DNA of 34,611 nucleotides, taken from Clostridium gallinarum. GTDB lineage: Bacteria > Bacillota > Clostridia > Clostridiales > Clostridiaceae. Of this stretch, positions 26,978-34,611 are shown one piece after another; the first letter of the stretch is position 1, and each line of letters opens with the position of its first letter. The stretch covers positions 1 through 34,611 of the forward strand of contig NZ_JACSQZ010000037.1 in assembly GCF_014836325.1 (NCBI RefSeq). Direction: 5' to 3'. A model generated the notes under the pieces. It was given only the letters and a program-made list of their open reading frames with translations. It ran no database searches and was not told where the DNA came from. The position numbers and the translations under genes are program-made.

Positions 26978-28096
26978 ATGAAAATTTTAACTATAGTCAA
27001 ATATAGACTACTCCAATCAATAAGAGATGTTCAAAGCCTTATATCTATGATTTTACTACCTATATTTTTAATACTAATACTAGGCAATGCTCTAAAAAAT
27101 AATGAGGACTTTACTGCAAGAACTGTTGATAAAGTTAATTTACTATATATAAATAATGATTCAACAACTGAAGCAAAAGCCTTTGAAAACTTTATAACCT
27201 TAGATGAGCTTTCAGATATAATTCAAGTTGAAAAAATCAATGATATAGAAGAAGGAAAAAAGTTAATTGAAAATAGAAAGTATGATGCCTTAGTTATTTA
27301 TGATGAAAATTCTACTGGTAAACTTGAACTAATAGGCTCTGAGTTTAATCAATTAGGTGTTTCTATAGCAAAGGGAATAATAGAAACATATTCTTCCTCT
27401 GCAAATGCTATGGAGGCCTTAGCTAAAATTCAATCAAGAAACTTTACATTAGAACAAAATAATAATCTTCAAGACGAAGCAATTTCAGTATCAGGTAAAA
27501 AGCCTTCTGCTACAGATTATTATGCTATAACAATGCTTGTAATGATAGTAATGTATGGATCAATTTATGCAAACTTTGCTATAGATAAATCTTACTATGG
27601 TACTGTTGGTTCTAGATTTAGATCTACTCCACTTAATCTTTCAGAGATTTTTATAGGAGAAGCTATTGGTGTAGTTCTAACACTTATGATTCAGGTTCTT
27701 ATACTATTACTAATTTCAAATTTTGCATTTGGAGTAAACTTTGGAAGTAGTATTCCTACTATATTGTTAACAGCCTTTTCACTATCAGTATTATCTACAA
27801 TGCTAGGTATATTTGCTATAATGGCAACTAAAAAAGGCTTATTAGGACTTACACTTCTAAATGTTATAGTTCCTATATTTACGTTCTTAAGTGGAGGCTT
27901 TATGAAAGTAGACTTTGGAGGAATTGTTGGTGCTATATCTAAACTAACACCTAACTATTTAGCTTCGAATGCTATGTTTAAGTCAATTTATGGAGGAGCT
28001 TCAAAAGAAGTCTTCTTAAGTATATTAGGCCTTTGGATTATATCTGCCTTATTATTCATAGGTACAAATATAATCGGAAGGAGGGAAAGAGTATGA
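26978..28096 (+). CDS. ABC-2 type permease 1
   Basis: First membrane subunit of the exporter. One membrane segment near residues 20-38, an external domain of about 150 residues, then about five segments (from residue 180, e.g. ITMLVMIVMYGSIYANFAI, ALTLMIQVLILLLISNFAF, LLTAFSLSVLSTMLGIFAIM, LLNVIVPIFTFLSGGF, VFLSILGLWIISALLFIG). The conserved GSRFRSTPLNLSEIFIGEAIG segment lies between segments two and three. 372 residues. ATG with AAGGAGG site; its stop overlaps the start of permease 2 (ATGA). Confidence 0.88.
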   Translation: MKILTIVKYRLLQSIRDVQSLISMILLPIFLILILGNALKNNEDFTARTVDKVNLLYINNDSTTEAKAFENFITLDELSDIIQVEKINDIEEGKKLIENRKYDALVIYDENSTGKLELIGSEFNQLGVSIAKGIIETYSSSANAMEALAKIQSRNFTLEQNNNLQDEAISVSGKKPSATDYYAITMLVMIVMYGSIYANFAIDKSYYGTVGSRFRSTPLNLSEIFIGEAIGVVLTLMIQVLILLLISNFAFGVNFGSSIPTILLTAFSLSVLSTMLGIFAIMATKKGLLGLTLLNVIVPIFTFLSGGFMKVDFGGIVGAISKLTPNYLASNAMFKSIYGGASKEVFLSILGLWIISALLFIGTNIIGRRERV

Positions 28097-29196
28097 CAAT
28101 ATTTAAAGCAACATTAAAAAGATTATTTAGACAAAAATCAAATTTACTATTTTTAATAGTACTACCTTTAATCTTTATGATTATTGCCTTTTCAGGATCA
28201 AATGGTACTGCTCCTTTAAAGGTAACTATTATAGATAATGATAAAACAGCTATTACAGAAGGTATAATTAATACTATTAAAGATAAGGCTGAAGTTAATT
28301 TTGATAGTGAAGATACTATTCAAGATAACTTAATTAACAATGAAATAGACTATGCAATAGTTATTCCTAAGAGCTATACAGATTCTTTAATTAACAGGGA
28401 AGACCCTATATTAAAGACATATGAAGCTAAAGAAGGTAATACTTCTACAGCTATTAAAGCATCACTAAATAACTATATAAATATCCTAAAAACTTTTGCT
28501 AAAAACTCTAATGGCGATAAAGATAAGTTTTATGATGCAGTTAAATATTACTCAGATGGTTCTTATAAATTATCTTATACAAGTGTAGATAAAGGTGAAG
28601 GAAATAAGTCTAAAACAGATAAAGCCATGGCATTTATAGTTCTTAACTTATTATTCTCAGCAACATCAGCAACTAATATAATACTAAAGGATAGAGAGAA
28701 AAATGTATTTACAAGATTATTTACTACACCAATGACAAGATTTAAGTATATATTCCAAAGCTTACTTTCATTCTTAGTAATTACTTTTGTACAAATAACT
28801 TTATACTTCTTAGTATTTAAATATGTATTTAAATTTAATTTAGGAGATTCTCCTTTAAGCCTTTATACCTTATTCTTGATATTTGGTATATTCACTATTT
28901 CCTTAGGTGTATTTATTACTACACACTCAAAGGACTTAAGAATATCAGGAACAATAAGTACTCTTATAATACTTCCATTTGCAATGCTTGGAGGATGTTT
29001 CTGGCCAATAGATGTTATGCCAAATGTATTAAAGAATATTTCTAAGTTTATTCCAACTACTTGGATAAATAATTCAAATAGCAATGTTCTTTATGGTTCA
29101 ACTTTAAATAATGAAATGACTACTATAGCTTTATTACTAGGACTTTCATTAATACTATTAGGATTATCATCAAACAAACTAAAAAATAGATCATAA
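28093..29196 (+). CDS. ABC-2 type permease 2
   Basis: Second membrane subunit, homologous in layout to permease 1: an N-terminal membrane segment (about 18-35), an external domain to about 178, then about five segments up to residue 362. A short KDREKNVFTRLFTTPMTRFKYIF motif follows the second segment. 367 residues from the ATG at 28093, which overlaps the preceding stop and has GGAGGG upstream; a further upstream in-frame start would lie within permease 1. Followed by a terminator, so the unit has three genes. Confidence 0.88.
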   Translation: MTIFKATLKRLFRQKSNLLFLIVLPLIFMIIAFSGSNGTAPLKVTIIDNDKTAITEGIINTIKDKAEVNFDSEDTIQDNLINNEIDYAIVIPKSYTDSLINREDPILKTYEAKEGNTSTAIKASLNNYINILKTFAKNSNGDKDKFYDAVKYYSDGSYKLSYTSVDKGEGNKSKTDKAMAFIVLNLLFSATSATNIILKDREKNVFTRLFTTPMTRFKYIFQSLLSFLVITFVQITLYFLVFKYVFKFNLGDSPLSLYTLFLIFGIFTISLGVFITTHSKDLRISGTISTLIILPFAMLGGCFWPIDVMPNVLKNISKFIPTTWINNSNSNVLYGSTLNNEMTTIALLLGLSLILLGLSSNKLKNRS

Positions 29197-29210
29197 GAAA
29201 GTGTTAAAAT

Positions 29211-29242
29211 AAAAGGGTACATTTTATGTATCCTTTTATTTT
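29211..29242 (+). terminator. Terminator of the three-gene ABC exporter operon
   Basis: A 12-bp stem with one mismatch (29211-29222 with 29226-29237) followed by a T run. Confidence 0.8.
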
Positions 29243-29246
29243 TTAT

Positions 29247-29272
29247 GGAACCTTTTTACATATCCAATCGTC
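29247..29272 (+). promoter_or_regulatory. ECF sigma-type promoter, probably autoregulatory
   Basis: GGAACC (29247-29252), 16 bases, then CGTC (29269-29272): the -35 GAAC and -10 CGTC pattern of ECF sigma promoters such as SigM/SigV/SigW. It lies 36 bases before the sigma gene, as expected for self-activation. A T run sits directly after the -35, as often seen. Confidence 0.75.
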
Positions 29273-29307
29273 TATAATATGAATCGATTCAGAAAGGGGT
29301 ATTAGTA

Positions 29308-29823
29308 ATGGTTAATGAAATATTATTCAAAAAAGCTGTAAATGGAGATAAAGATAGCTTTATTCAATTAATAGAACCAATTAAAGAAAAGTTATATAAA
29401 GTAGCCTTTGTATATTTAAAAAATGAAGATGATGCTTTGGATTGTGTTCACGATGGAATAATAAAGGCAATAAAATCATTAGATACATTAAAAGAACCAC
29501 AGTATTTTAATACGTGGATAACAAGAATAATTATGAATGTATGCAAGGATTATATTAAGAAAAACAGTAAGGTAGTCTTGGTAGATATTAATGATTATGA
29601 AGATAAATTAATATCTGAAGATAATAAAAATGATATTAATTATGAAATTAAAACTGCTCTAAATAAGCTTTCTGAAAAAGAAAGAAATTTAATAGTAATG
29701 AGATATTTAGAGGATAACTCATTAAAAGATATAGTTACTAAAACTAATTTACCACTAGGAACTGTTAAAAGTAGGCTAAATAGAACCTTAATTAAATTAA
29801 GAAAATATATGAAGGAGGCTTAA
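29308..29823 (+). CDS. ECF-family RNA polymerase sigma factor
   Basis: Alternative sigma factor, probably for envelope stress. Region 2 spans about 1-85 (DDALDCVHDGIIKAIKSL, the core-binding and -10 helix), region 4 about 110-170 (LSEKERNLIVMRYLEDNSLKDIV and helix-turn-helix LPLGTVKSRLNRTLIKLRKYM). 171 residues, normal for ECF. ATG with AAAGGGG site. The next gene, 2 bases after its stop, is a DUF4179 membrane protein, the usual anti-sigma of this ECF group in clostridia and bacilli. Preceded by an ECF-type promoter. Confidence 0.93.
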   Translation: MVNEILFKKAVNGDKDSFIQLIEPIKEKLYKVAFVYLKNEDDALDCVHDGIIKAIKSLDTLKEPQYFNTWITRIIMNVCKDYIKKNSKVVLVDINDYEDKLISEDNKNDINYEIKTALNKLSEKERNLIVMRYLEDNSLKDIVTKTNLPLGTVKSRLNRTLIKLRKYMKEA

Positions 29824-29825
29824 AA

Positions 29826-30851
29826 ATGAAAAATCTTAATATAGATGACATAAAGATTTCTTCAAAGTTAGATGATGTAATTAAAAACTCTGTACATGAA
29901 GGATACGAGGAAAAATTACATTTAAATTCACCAAATAAAAAACAGAAAAAATTCAATAAAAACATAGTTGCAGCAGCTATAGTTCTAATAATGGGATCAA
30001 CATTAATTGGATCACTTTTCAGTAAAGAAGTAGTTGCAACTGTTAAATTAGCAATGTTTGATATAAAAAAATATCTGGGAGTTAGTAATAATTTAGATGA
30101 ATATAGTACTATAATTAATGAAGCTATAAGCAAAAATGGAATAACTATCCAATTAAATGAGGTTATTTTAGATAAAGATGAAGTTATAGTATCCACAACA
30201 GTAAAGTCAGATGAAAGCCTAAATAATGGCTCAGGTATAATGATGTTTGGTGATGTTTATATTAATGGTAAAATTTTATCTGGATCATCTTCAGGTTCAG
30301 GCAAGCAAATTGATGATTATACTGAAGAGAATGTAATATCATATACATTAGATGAAGAATTAAATAATGGAGATTTATATATAGAAATAAAGTATGATAA
30401 AGTTCTTTTAATTATAGATGGTACTGAAAAAGAAATTAATGGTCCTTGGAGCTTTAAATTTATTTCTAATGGTGATGCTTTATCTACAAATACTAATATC
30501 ATAAATCTAAATAATTCCTTTACACTAGATAATGGTCAAAAAATAACACTTAACGAATATAAGAGTAATCCTGTAGGAGAAAAAATTTATTACTCTATTG
30601 AAAACAAAGATAAAAACAATGTATATTCATTAGAATTAAGAGGTTATGATGATTTAGGAAATGAAGTAGAATTTTATAGCTCTCACGAAGAAATGACTAC
30701 TGGATTAATGAAAAATCAAACTGAAATTTCAGAAGATGCAAAAGTATTAACATTAAAACCATATGCTTCTTTAGCCTTCCCAAAACAAAGTGGGCAAATG
30801 AATCATGACTATAAAGAAGTTGGCAAAGAATTTACAATAATATTAAAATAG
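29826..30851 (+). CDS. DUF4179-domain membrane anti-sigma factor
   Basis: Probable anti-sigma factor for the preceding ECF sigma. The N-terminal cytoplasmic part (1-45) is charged and helical and would bind sigma. A single membrane segment lies at about 46-66. The extracellular part is a DUF4179-type domain (EVVATVKLAMFDIKKYLGV..., about 70-180) followed by a second beta-rich domain to 341. The start follows the sigma stop by 2 bases with AAGGAGG upstream, so the two are coupled. Release of sigma by a signal is inferred from the family. Ends at a strong hairpin. Confidence 0.87.
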   Translation: MKNLNIDDIKISSKLDDVIKNSVHEGYEEKLHLNSPNKKQKKFNKNIVAAAIVLIMGSTLIGSLFSKEVVATVKLAMFDIKKYLGVSNNLDEYSTIINEAISKNGITIQLNEVILDKDEVIVSTTVKSDESLNNGSGIMMFGDVYINGKILSGSSSGSGKQIDDYTEENVISYTLDEELNNGDLYIEIKYDKVLLIIDGTEKEINGPWSFKFISNGDALSTNTNIINLNNSFTLDNGQKITLNEYKSNPVGEKIYYSIENKDKNNVYSLELRGYDDLGNEVEFYSSHEEMTTGLMKNQTEISEDAKVLTLKPYASLAFPKQSGQMNHDYKEVGKEFTIILK

Positions 30852-30880
30852 TAATTCTACAAAATCATCTATAGTATTAA

Positions 30881-30919
30881 TTAAAGAAATGGCTATTTAA
30901 CAAACAGTCATTTCTTTAA
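30881..30919 (+). terminator. Terminator of the ECF sigma operon
   Basis: A 13-bp stem (30881-30893 with 30907-30919, one G-U pair) lies 30 bases after the anti-sigma stop. The T run is weak. Confidence 0.6.
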
Positions 30920-30941
30920 TTATTCATATAATTTATTTTTG

Positions 30942-31012
30942 AAAACTCCTAATGGAGTTTTTTCATCAATTTTTAATTTTTAATTCTTAATTTTTCATTG
31001 TGCAACAGCACA
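30942..31012. repeat. Composite palindromic repeat, copy 1
   Basis: Hairpin AAAACTCC-TAAT-GGAGTTTT (30942-30961), an AT-rich stretch built from TTTTTAATT and ATTCTTAAT units (30962-30998), then a small stem TGTGC-AACA-GCACA (30999-31012 with GTGC at 31000-31003). It abuts the proA stop at 31016. On the plus strand the first hairpin is followed by TTTTTTC and could terminate. Confidence 0.7.
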
Positions 31013-31015
31013 CCC

Positions 31016-32260
31016 CTATCTTGTTTGTCCATTTCCGTAAATTATATATTTAATAGTTGTAAGCTCTTTAAGCCCCATTGGTCCTCTTGCATGTAACTTT
31101 TGAGTGCTTATTCCTATCTCTGCACCAAAACCAAACTCGCCTCCATCAGTAAATCTTGTTGATGCATTAACATAAACAGCAGCTGCATTAACTTTATTTA
31201 AGAACTTTTGAGAATTCTTATAGCTATCTGTTATTATTGCTTCTGAGTGTCCTGATCCATATTTATTTATATGCGTAATAGCTTCATTTACATCTTTAAC
31301 TACCTTAGCACCTATTATATAGTCTAAATACTCTTTTCTCCAATCTTCTTCAGTAGCACAAGAAACCTCTTCTATTATAGCTTTAACTTTTTCATCTCCT
31401 CTTATCTCAACTTCTTTTTCCTTTAAAGCTTCACAGATAATCGGCAAAAAATCCTTTGCTATTTTTTCATTAATAAGCATTTTTTCTGCCGCATTACAAA
31501 CTGCTGGCCTTGAAGTCTTTGCATTTACTATTATATTTTTAGCCATTTCAAAATCACAAACTTCATCTACATAAATATGACAATTACCAACTCCGGTTTC
31601 AATAACAGGTACTGTTGCATTTTTAACTACAGCTTGTATTAATCCAGCTCCCCCTCTTGGAATTAAAACATCTATATATTCATTAAGTTTCATCATCTTA
31701 GTTGCCGTTTCCCTACTAGTATCTTCAACTAATTGAATTGAATCCTGTGGTAAATCAGACTCCTTTAAAGCCTTTCTTAATATCTTTACTATAGCTTTAT
31801 TAGAATTTATTGCTTCACTTCCACCTCTTAATATAACTGCATTTCCAGTCTTTAAACAAAGACCAGCCGCATCACAAGTTACATTTGGTCTAGCTTCATA
31901 TATTATTCCTATTACCCCCATTGGAACTCTTTGCTTTCCTATTTGTATTCCATTAGGCCTTTTCCACATTTCTATAACTTCACCAATAGGATCATCTAAA
32001 GCTATAAGATTCATTAAACCCTTAGCCATTCCTTCTATTCTATCTTCATTTAAATATAGTCTATCTAACATAGCCTTAGATGTACCTTTTTCAATAGCTA
32101 TATCTAAATCTTTTTTATTTTCATTTATAATTTCTTGCTTTTCATTTAATAAAGCACTTGCCATTAACTCTAAAGCTTTATTTTTCTCAGTAGTAGATGC
32201 TATTCCTAAATCATAAGATGCCTCTTTAGCATTCATACCTAAATTCTCAATACTAATCAT
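31016..32260 (-). CDS. proA: Gamma-glutamyl phosphate reductase
   Basis: Second step of proline synthesis: reduces gamma-glutamyl phosphate to glutamate semialdehyde with NADPH. Aldehyde-dehydrogenase-like fold; catalytic Cys255 in SRPAVCNAAEK. Other family motifs are YEARPNVTCDAAGLCLKTGNA (121-141), ILRGGSEA and PRGGAGLI (201-208), and FGFGAEIGISTQKLHARGPMGL near the end. 414 residues is typical. ATG with AAGGAGTGAT site. It follows proB on the same strand, separated by 94 bp containing repeat copy 2. Confidence 0.97.
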   Translation of the reverse strand: MISIENLGMNAKEASYDLGIASTTEKNKALELMASALLNEKQEIINENKKDLDIAIEKGTSKAMLDRLYLNEDRIEGMAKGLMNLIALDDPIGEVIEMWKRPNGIQIGKQRVPMGVIGIIYEARPNVTCDAAGLCLKTGNAVILRGGSEAINSNKAIVKILRKALKESDLPQDSIQLVEDTSRETATKMMKLNEYIDVLIPRGGAGLIQAVVKNATVPVIETGVGNCHIYVDEVCDFEMAKNIIVNAKTSRPAVCNAAEKMLINEKIAKDFLPIICEALKEKEVEIRGDEKVKAIIEEVSCATEEDWRKEYLDYIIGAKVVKDVNEAITHINKYGSGHSEAIITDSYKNSQKFLNKVNAAAVYVNASTRFTDGGEFGFGAEIGISTQKLHARGPMGLKELTTIKYIIYGNGQTR

Positions 32261-32286
32261 ATTTAATCACTCCTTGCAATATTTTA

Positions 32287-32369
32287 AAAACTCCGTCAGG
32301 AGTTTTCTCATTAATTCTTATTTTTTAATTCTTCATTCTTAATTTCTAAGTTGCTTAACAACTTAGAAA
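32287..32369. repeat. Composite palindromic repeat, copy 2
   Basis: Hairpin AAAACTCC-GTCA-GGAGTTTT (32287-32306), an AT-rich spacer (32307-32342) with TTAATTCTT and ATTCTTAAT units, then an 11-bp perfect stem (32343-32353 with 32359-32369). The last stem overlaps the end of proB: its stop codon is in the loop and residues just before it are encoded by one arm. Confidence 0.7.
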
Positions 32370-33161
32370 CAAAGTTCCTACTTCTTCACCTTTTAATATA
32401 TTTAATATTATCTTTGGGTCTTTTCCATTAGCTAATACCATATTTACTCCAGATTCTGTTGCTGTTTTTGCTGCTGTTAATTTAGTTATCATACCACCTG
32501 TTCCTAAATTACTACCTGCTCCACCGCAGCATTCTTCTAGTTCTGGTGTAATTTCTGTTATTTCTCTTATAAGCTTTGAATCCTTATTTTTTCTAGGATC
32601 TGAATCATAAAAACCATCTATATCTGATAATATAATTAAAAGATCAGCATTAATTAATTTAGAGACTATTGCTGATAAATTATCATTATCTCCAAATCTA
32701 ACTATATTCTCTATTTCATCTATTGAAACTGTATCATTTTCATTTACAATAGGTATAATTCCATTTTCTATTAATGTCTCGAAGGTATTACATACATTAT
32801 TTCTAATATGATCGTCCTCTACTACATCTCTAGTTAATAAAACTTGTCCCACAGTATGACTATATTCACCAAAGAACTTACTGTATATATGCATTAACTC
32901 ACATTGTCCTACAGCTGCCACCGCCTGCTTTTCTCTTATACTCTTAGGCTTTTCTTTAAGTTTTAATTTAGATACACCAACACCAATTGCTCCGGAAGTA
33001 ACTAATATTACTTCCTTCCCAGAATTCATAATATCAGATAATACCCTTGTTAACTTTTCAATCCTCGTTAAATTAATTCTTCCATTATCATATGTTAATG
33101 TAGAAGTTCCTACCTTAACTACTATCCTATTAGCTTCTTTTAATATATTCCTATTACTCAT
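32355..33161 (-). CDS. proB: Glutamate 5-kinase
   Basis: First step of proline synthesis: phosphorylates glutamate at the gamma position. Amino-acid-kinase fold with VVKVGTSTL (14-22), LVTSGAIGVG, NENDTVSIDE and FGDNDNLSAIVSKL, then GTGGMITKLTAAKTATESG near the C-terminus. 268 residues: the PUA domain found in enterobacterial ProB is absent, as in many Firmicutes. ATG with GGGGG and TAGG sites upstream. The last six codons (TLFLSC) fall in the arm of repeat copy 2. First gene of proB-proA. Confidence 0.96.
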   Translation of the reverse strand: MSNRNILKEANRIVVKVGTSTLTYDNGRINLTRIEKLTRVLSDIMNSGKEVILVTSGAIGVGVSKLKLKEKPKSIREKQAVAAVGQCELMHIYSKFFGEYSHTVGQVLLTRDVVEDDHIRNNVCNTFETLIENGIIPIVNENDTVSIDEIENIVRFGDNDNLSAIVSKLINADLLIILSDIDGFYDSDPRKNKDSKLIREITEITPELEECCGGAGSNLGTGGMITKLTAAKTATESGVNMVLANGKDPKIILNILKGEEVGTLFLSC

Positions 33162-33235
33162 CCTACAAATCCCCCATTATTTTCATTTACTTAATTATAG
33201 TTTTTTTATAATACTTTTTCTACCACAATATTTTA

Positions 33236-33395
33236 ATGAAAAATGAAGAGTTAAAAATGAAAAATTGAGGATGTTTTGCACAGCAAAACTTAATTTGTAA
33301 AAAATATCATGTATTTAAAAATCCTAAAGGATTTTTTTCCTTAATTCTTCATCCTTAATTTTTAATTCTTAATTCTAAAAATGCTAGCATTTTTA
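33236..33395. repeat. Composite palindromic repeat, copy 3 (long form with inverted ends)
   Basis: Left end: AT-rich A-rich strand (33236-33270) that is an imperfect inverted copy of the right end (33340-33376). Next to the left end is a stem GTTTTGC-ACA-GCAAAAC (33273-33289); a hairpin AAAATCCT-AA-AGGATTTT at 33317-33334; and a final perfect palindrome AAAAATGCTAGCATTTTT (33377-33394), abutting the stop of the AI-2E-type gene. The layout is like a non-autonomous MITE. Confidence 0.6.
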
Positions 33396-33398
33396 CAC

Positions 33399-34466
33399 CT
33401 ATTCTTTGAATTCTTTTATCTTGTCTTCCATTTCTTTATCAAAGTACTTAAATATCATTTTTAGTAATGCATAAACAGGTACAACTACAAATGCTCCAAT
33501 TGGACCTACTAACGTGGCTGCTCCTACTACTAAAAAAATATCTGTAATTGGATGTATATTCATTGTTTTTCCCATTATAAGTGGTACAATGATTCTTCCT
33601 TTAAGTGTTTGAGCAATTAAAACTAATACAGATAACTTTAATATCATTTGCCATCCTAAGGCTATAGCAACTATGTATGGTAGTATTAAAGATATAAAAA
33701 AACCAACAAAGGGAATAAAAGCTAATATAAATGTAACTGATGCTAAAAGTAATGGACTGGTCATTCCTATGAATTTATAACCTATAAACATCATAATGGA
33801 TAAAGATAATGCTACTTTCGCTTGCCCTACAATATAAGATTCTAATATTTCATCCCCCTCTTCTACTATATTCCTTCCTTTACTTCTATATTTCCTAGGA
33901 AATATCTCTATTAATGATTCTTTTATACTTTCTTCATCCTTAAGTAAATAAAAAACTATTAAAACAATTAATAATATATTGGAAAATAACTGCATACCTT
34001 TATCAAATACTTTCCTTATATTGCTAAAAATTAAATATAAATATCCCTGTAATTCACCTAAAAACTTACTGTAATAATTTTCTTTTAAAATACTATCTTT
34101 AACAACCTCTTGTATGTTATTCATTCCACCGCTTTCTTGAATTAAACTTAAAAATATAGATTTAACACTTATAAACTGCTCGATAAAATAATCGCTAAAA
34201 TATTTTATTACTCCAGATAAAATAAAGAAAAATATTATTAATGTTAAAGTCGCCGCAATATTTCTTTTTACTTTCTTTTTTAAAAATATATTATTGAAAG
34301 GTTTAAGTATATAAAATAAAAATACTCCAAATATTATTGGTATGATAACAACTGAAAAAACTACATTAATAAAACTTTTTAATAAATTTATTTTACTTAA
34401 TAATATTATTAAGACTACTAATAAGTTAAAAATAACTAGGTATGTAATAACATTTTTTTTATTCAT
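33399..34466 (-). CDS. AI-2E family (UPF0118) membrane transporter
   Basis: Polytopic membrane protein of 355 residues with about eight segments: about 8-27, 32-55, 70-90, 150-173 (ILLIVLIVFYLL), 215-232, 238-262, 265-290 and 310-345. The family motif ILESYIVGQAKVALSLSIMMFIGYKFIG (about 207-235) and the C-terminal LKGRIIVPLIMGKTMNIHPITDIFLVVGAATLVGPIGAFVVVP are clear. Despite the name most members move other ions or small molecules, so the substrate is left open. ATG with AAGGAGA site. Located upstream of proB, separated by the long repeat. Confidence 0.9.
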   Translation of the reverse strand: MNKKNVITYLVIFNLLVVLIILLSKINLLKSFINVVFSVVIIPIIFGVFLFYILKPFNNIFLKKKVKRNIAATLTLIIFFFILSGVIKYFSDYFIEQFISVKSIFLSLIQESGGMNNIQEVVKDSILKENYYSKFLGELQGYLYLIFSNIRKVFDKGMQLFSNILLIVLIVFYLLKDEESIKESLIEIFPRKYRSKGRNIVEEGDEILESYIVGQAKVALSLSIMMFIGYKFIGMTSPLLLASVTFILAFIPFVGFFISLILPYIVAIALGWQMILKLSVLVLIAQTLKGRIIVPLIMGKTMNIHPITDIFLVVGAATLVGPIGAFVVVPVYALLKMIFKYFDKEMEDKIKEFKE

Positions 34467-34611
34467 AACTAAAATTCTCCTTTAATATTGATGAGTTTAG
34501 TTTATCCTTACTAACAATAAAATATTAGCATTATATTCTTGCATTATTTTTACTTATTTTCGTATAAAAATCCATTGATTTTTGATTTATTATTGTATTA
34601 AAATTAATTTC

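Noticed and set aside
30942..33395. CRISPR array from the repeated AT-rich units
   Set aside because: Units are short, irregular and not regularly spaced by unique spacers; no cas gene is near.
33162..33398. T-box or proline riboswitch before proB
   Set aside because: No T-box AGGGTGG-type sequence or specifier loop; the region is filled by the composite repeat.

Overview
The window is low-GC (AT-rich) DNA with clostridial gene content: spore cortex hydrolase SleC with a Csp germination protease, an H-NOX chemoreceptor, carAB behind a PyrR-type attenuator, a NatAB-type ABC exporter and strong GGAGG-type ribosome sites. It is best read as chromosome of a spore-forming, probably motile Clostridium (cluster I). 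No phage, integrase, transposase, rRNA, tRNA or CRISPR was seen.

Left part (1-10300, all minus strand): an H-NOX methyl-accepting chemotaxis protein; sleC and a very long csp gene that fuses two complete subtilisin-like Csp units; a three-gene operon ppiB / DUF3783 / degenerate LexA-like XRE regulator; a STAS-like protein; and glutamate racemase.

Middle (10400-15000, plus strand): a roughly 630-residue glutamine synthetase behind a structured leader that can hide its ribosome site, then an operon of a histidine phosphatase, an N-terminally shortened AgrB, a cysteine-free AgrD-like peptide and an AgrC-like kinase with no response regulator beside it. Convergent to it is a small unknown gene whose promoter carries a perfect Gram-positive LexA (SOS) box. 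carB and carA follow on the minus strand, behind a full PyrR attenuator.

Right part (20400-34600): natAB-like exporter genes, a gene remnant, an SDR oxidoreductase with a small partner, a purine permease, an ElaA-like acetyltransferase, a second ABC exporter (ATPase plus two permeases), an ECF sigma factor with its membrane anti-sigma (DUF4179) and an autoregulatory-type ECF promoter, then proA, proB and an AI-2E-family membrane protein on the minus strand. Three copies of a composite palindromic repeat lie in the gaps around proA and proB.

The strongest leads are the double-protease Csp fusion with both triads intact and a doubtful start codon, the reduced agr locus, the SOS-box orphan gene, the glnA leader and the repeat family with changing stems. 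All functions are read from sequence motifs; no searches were run.
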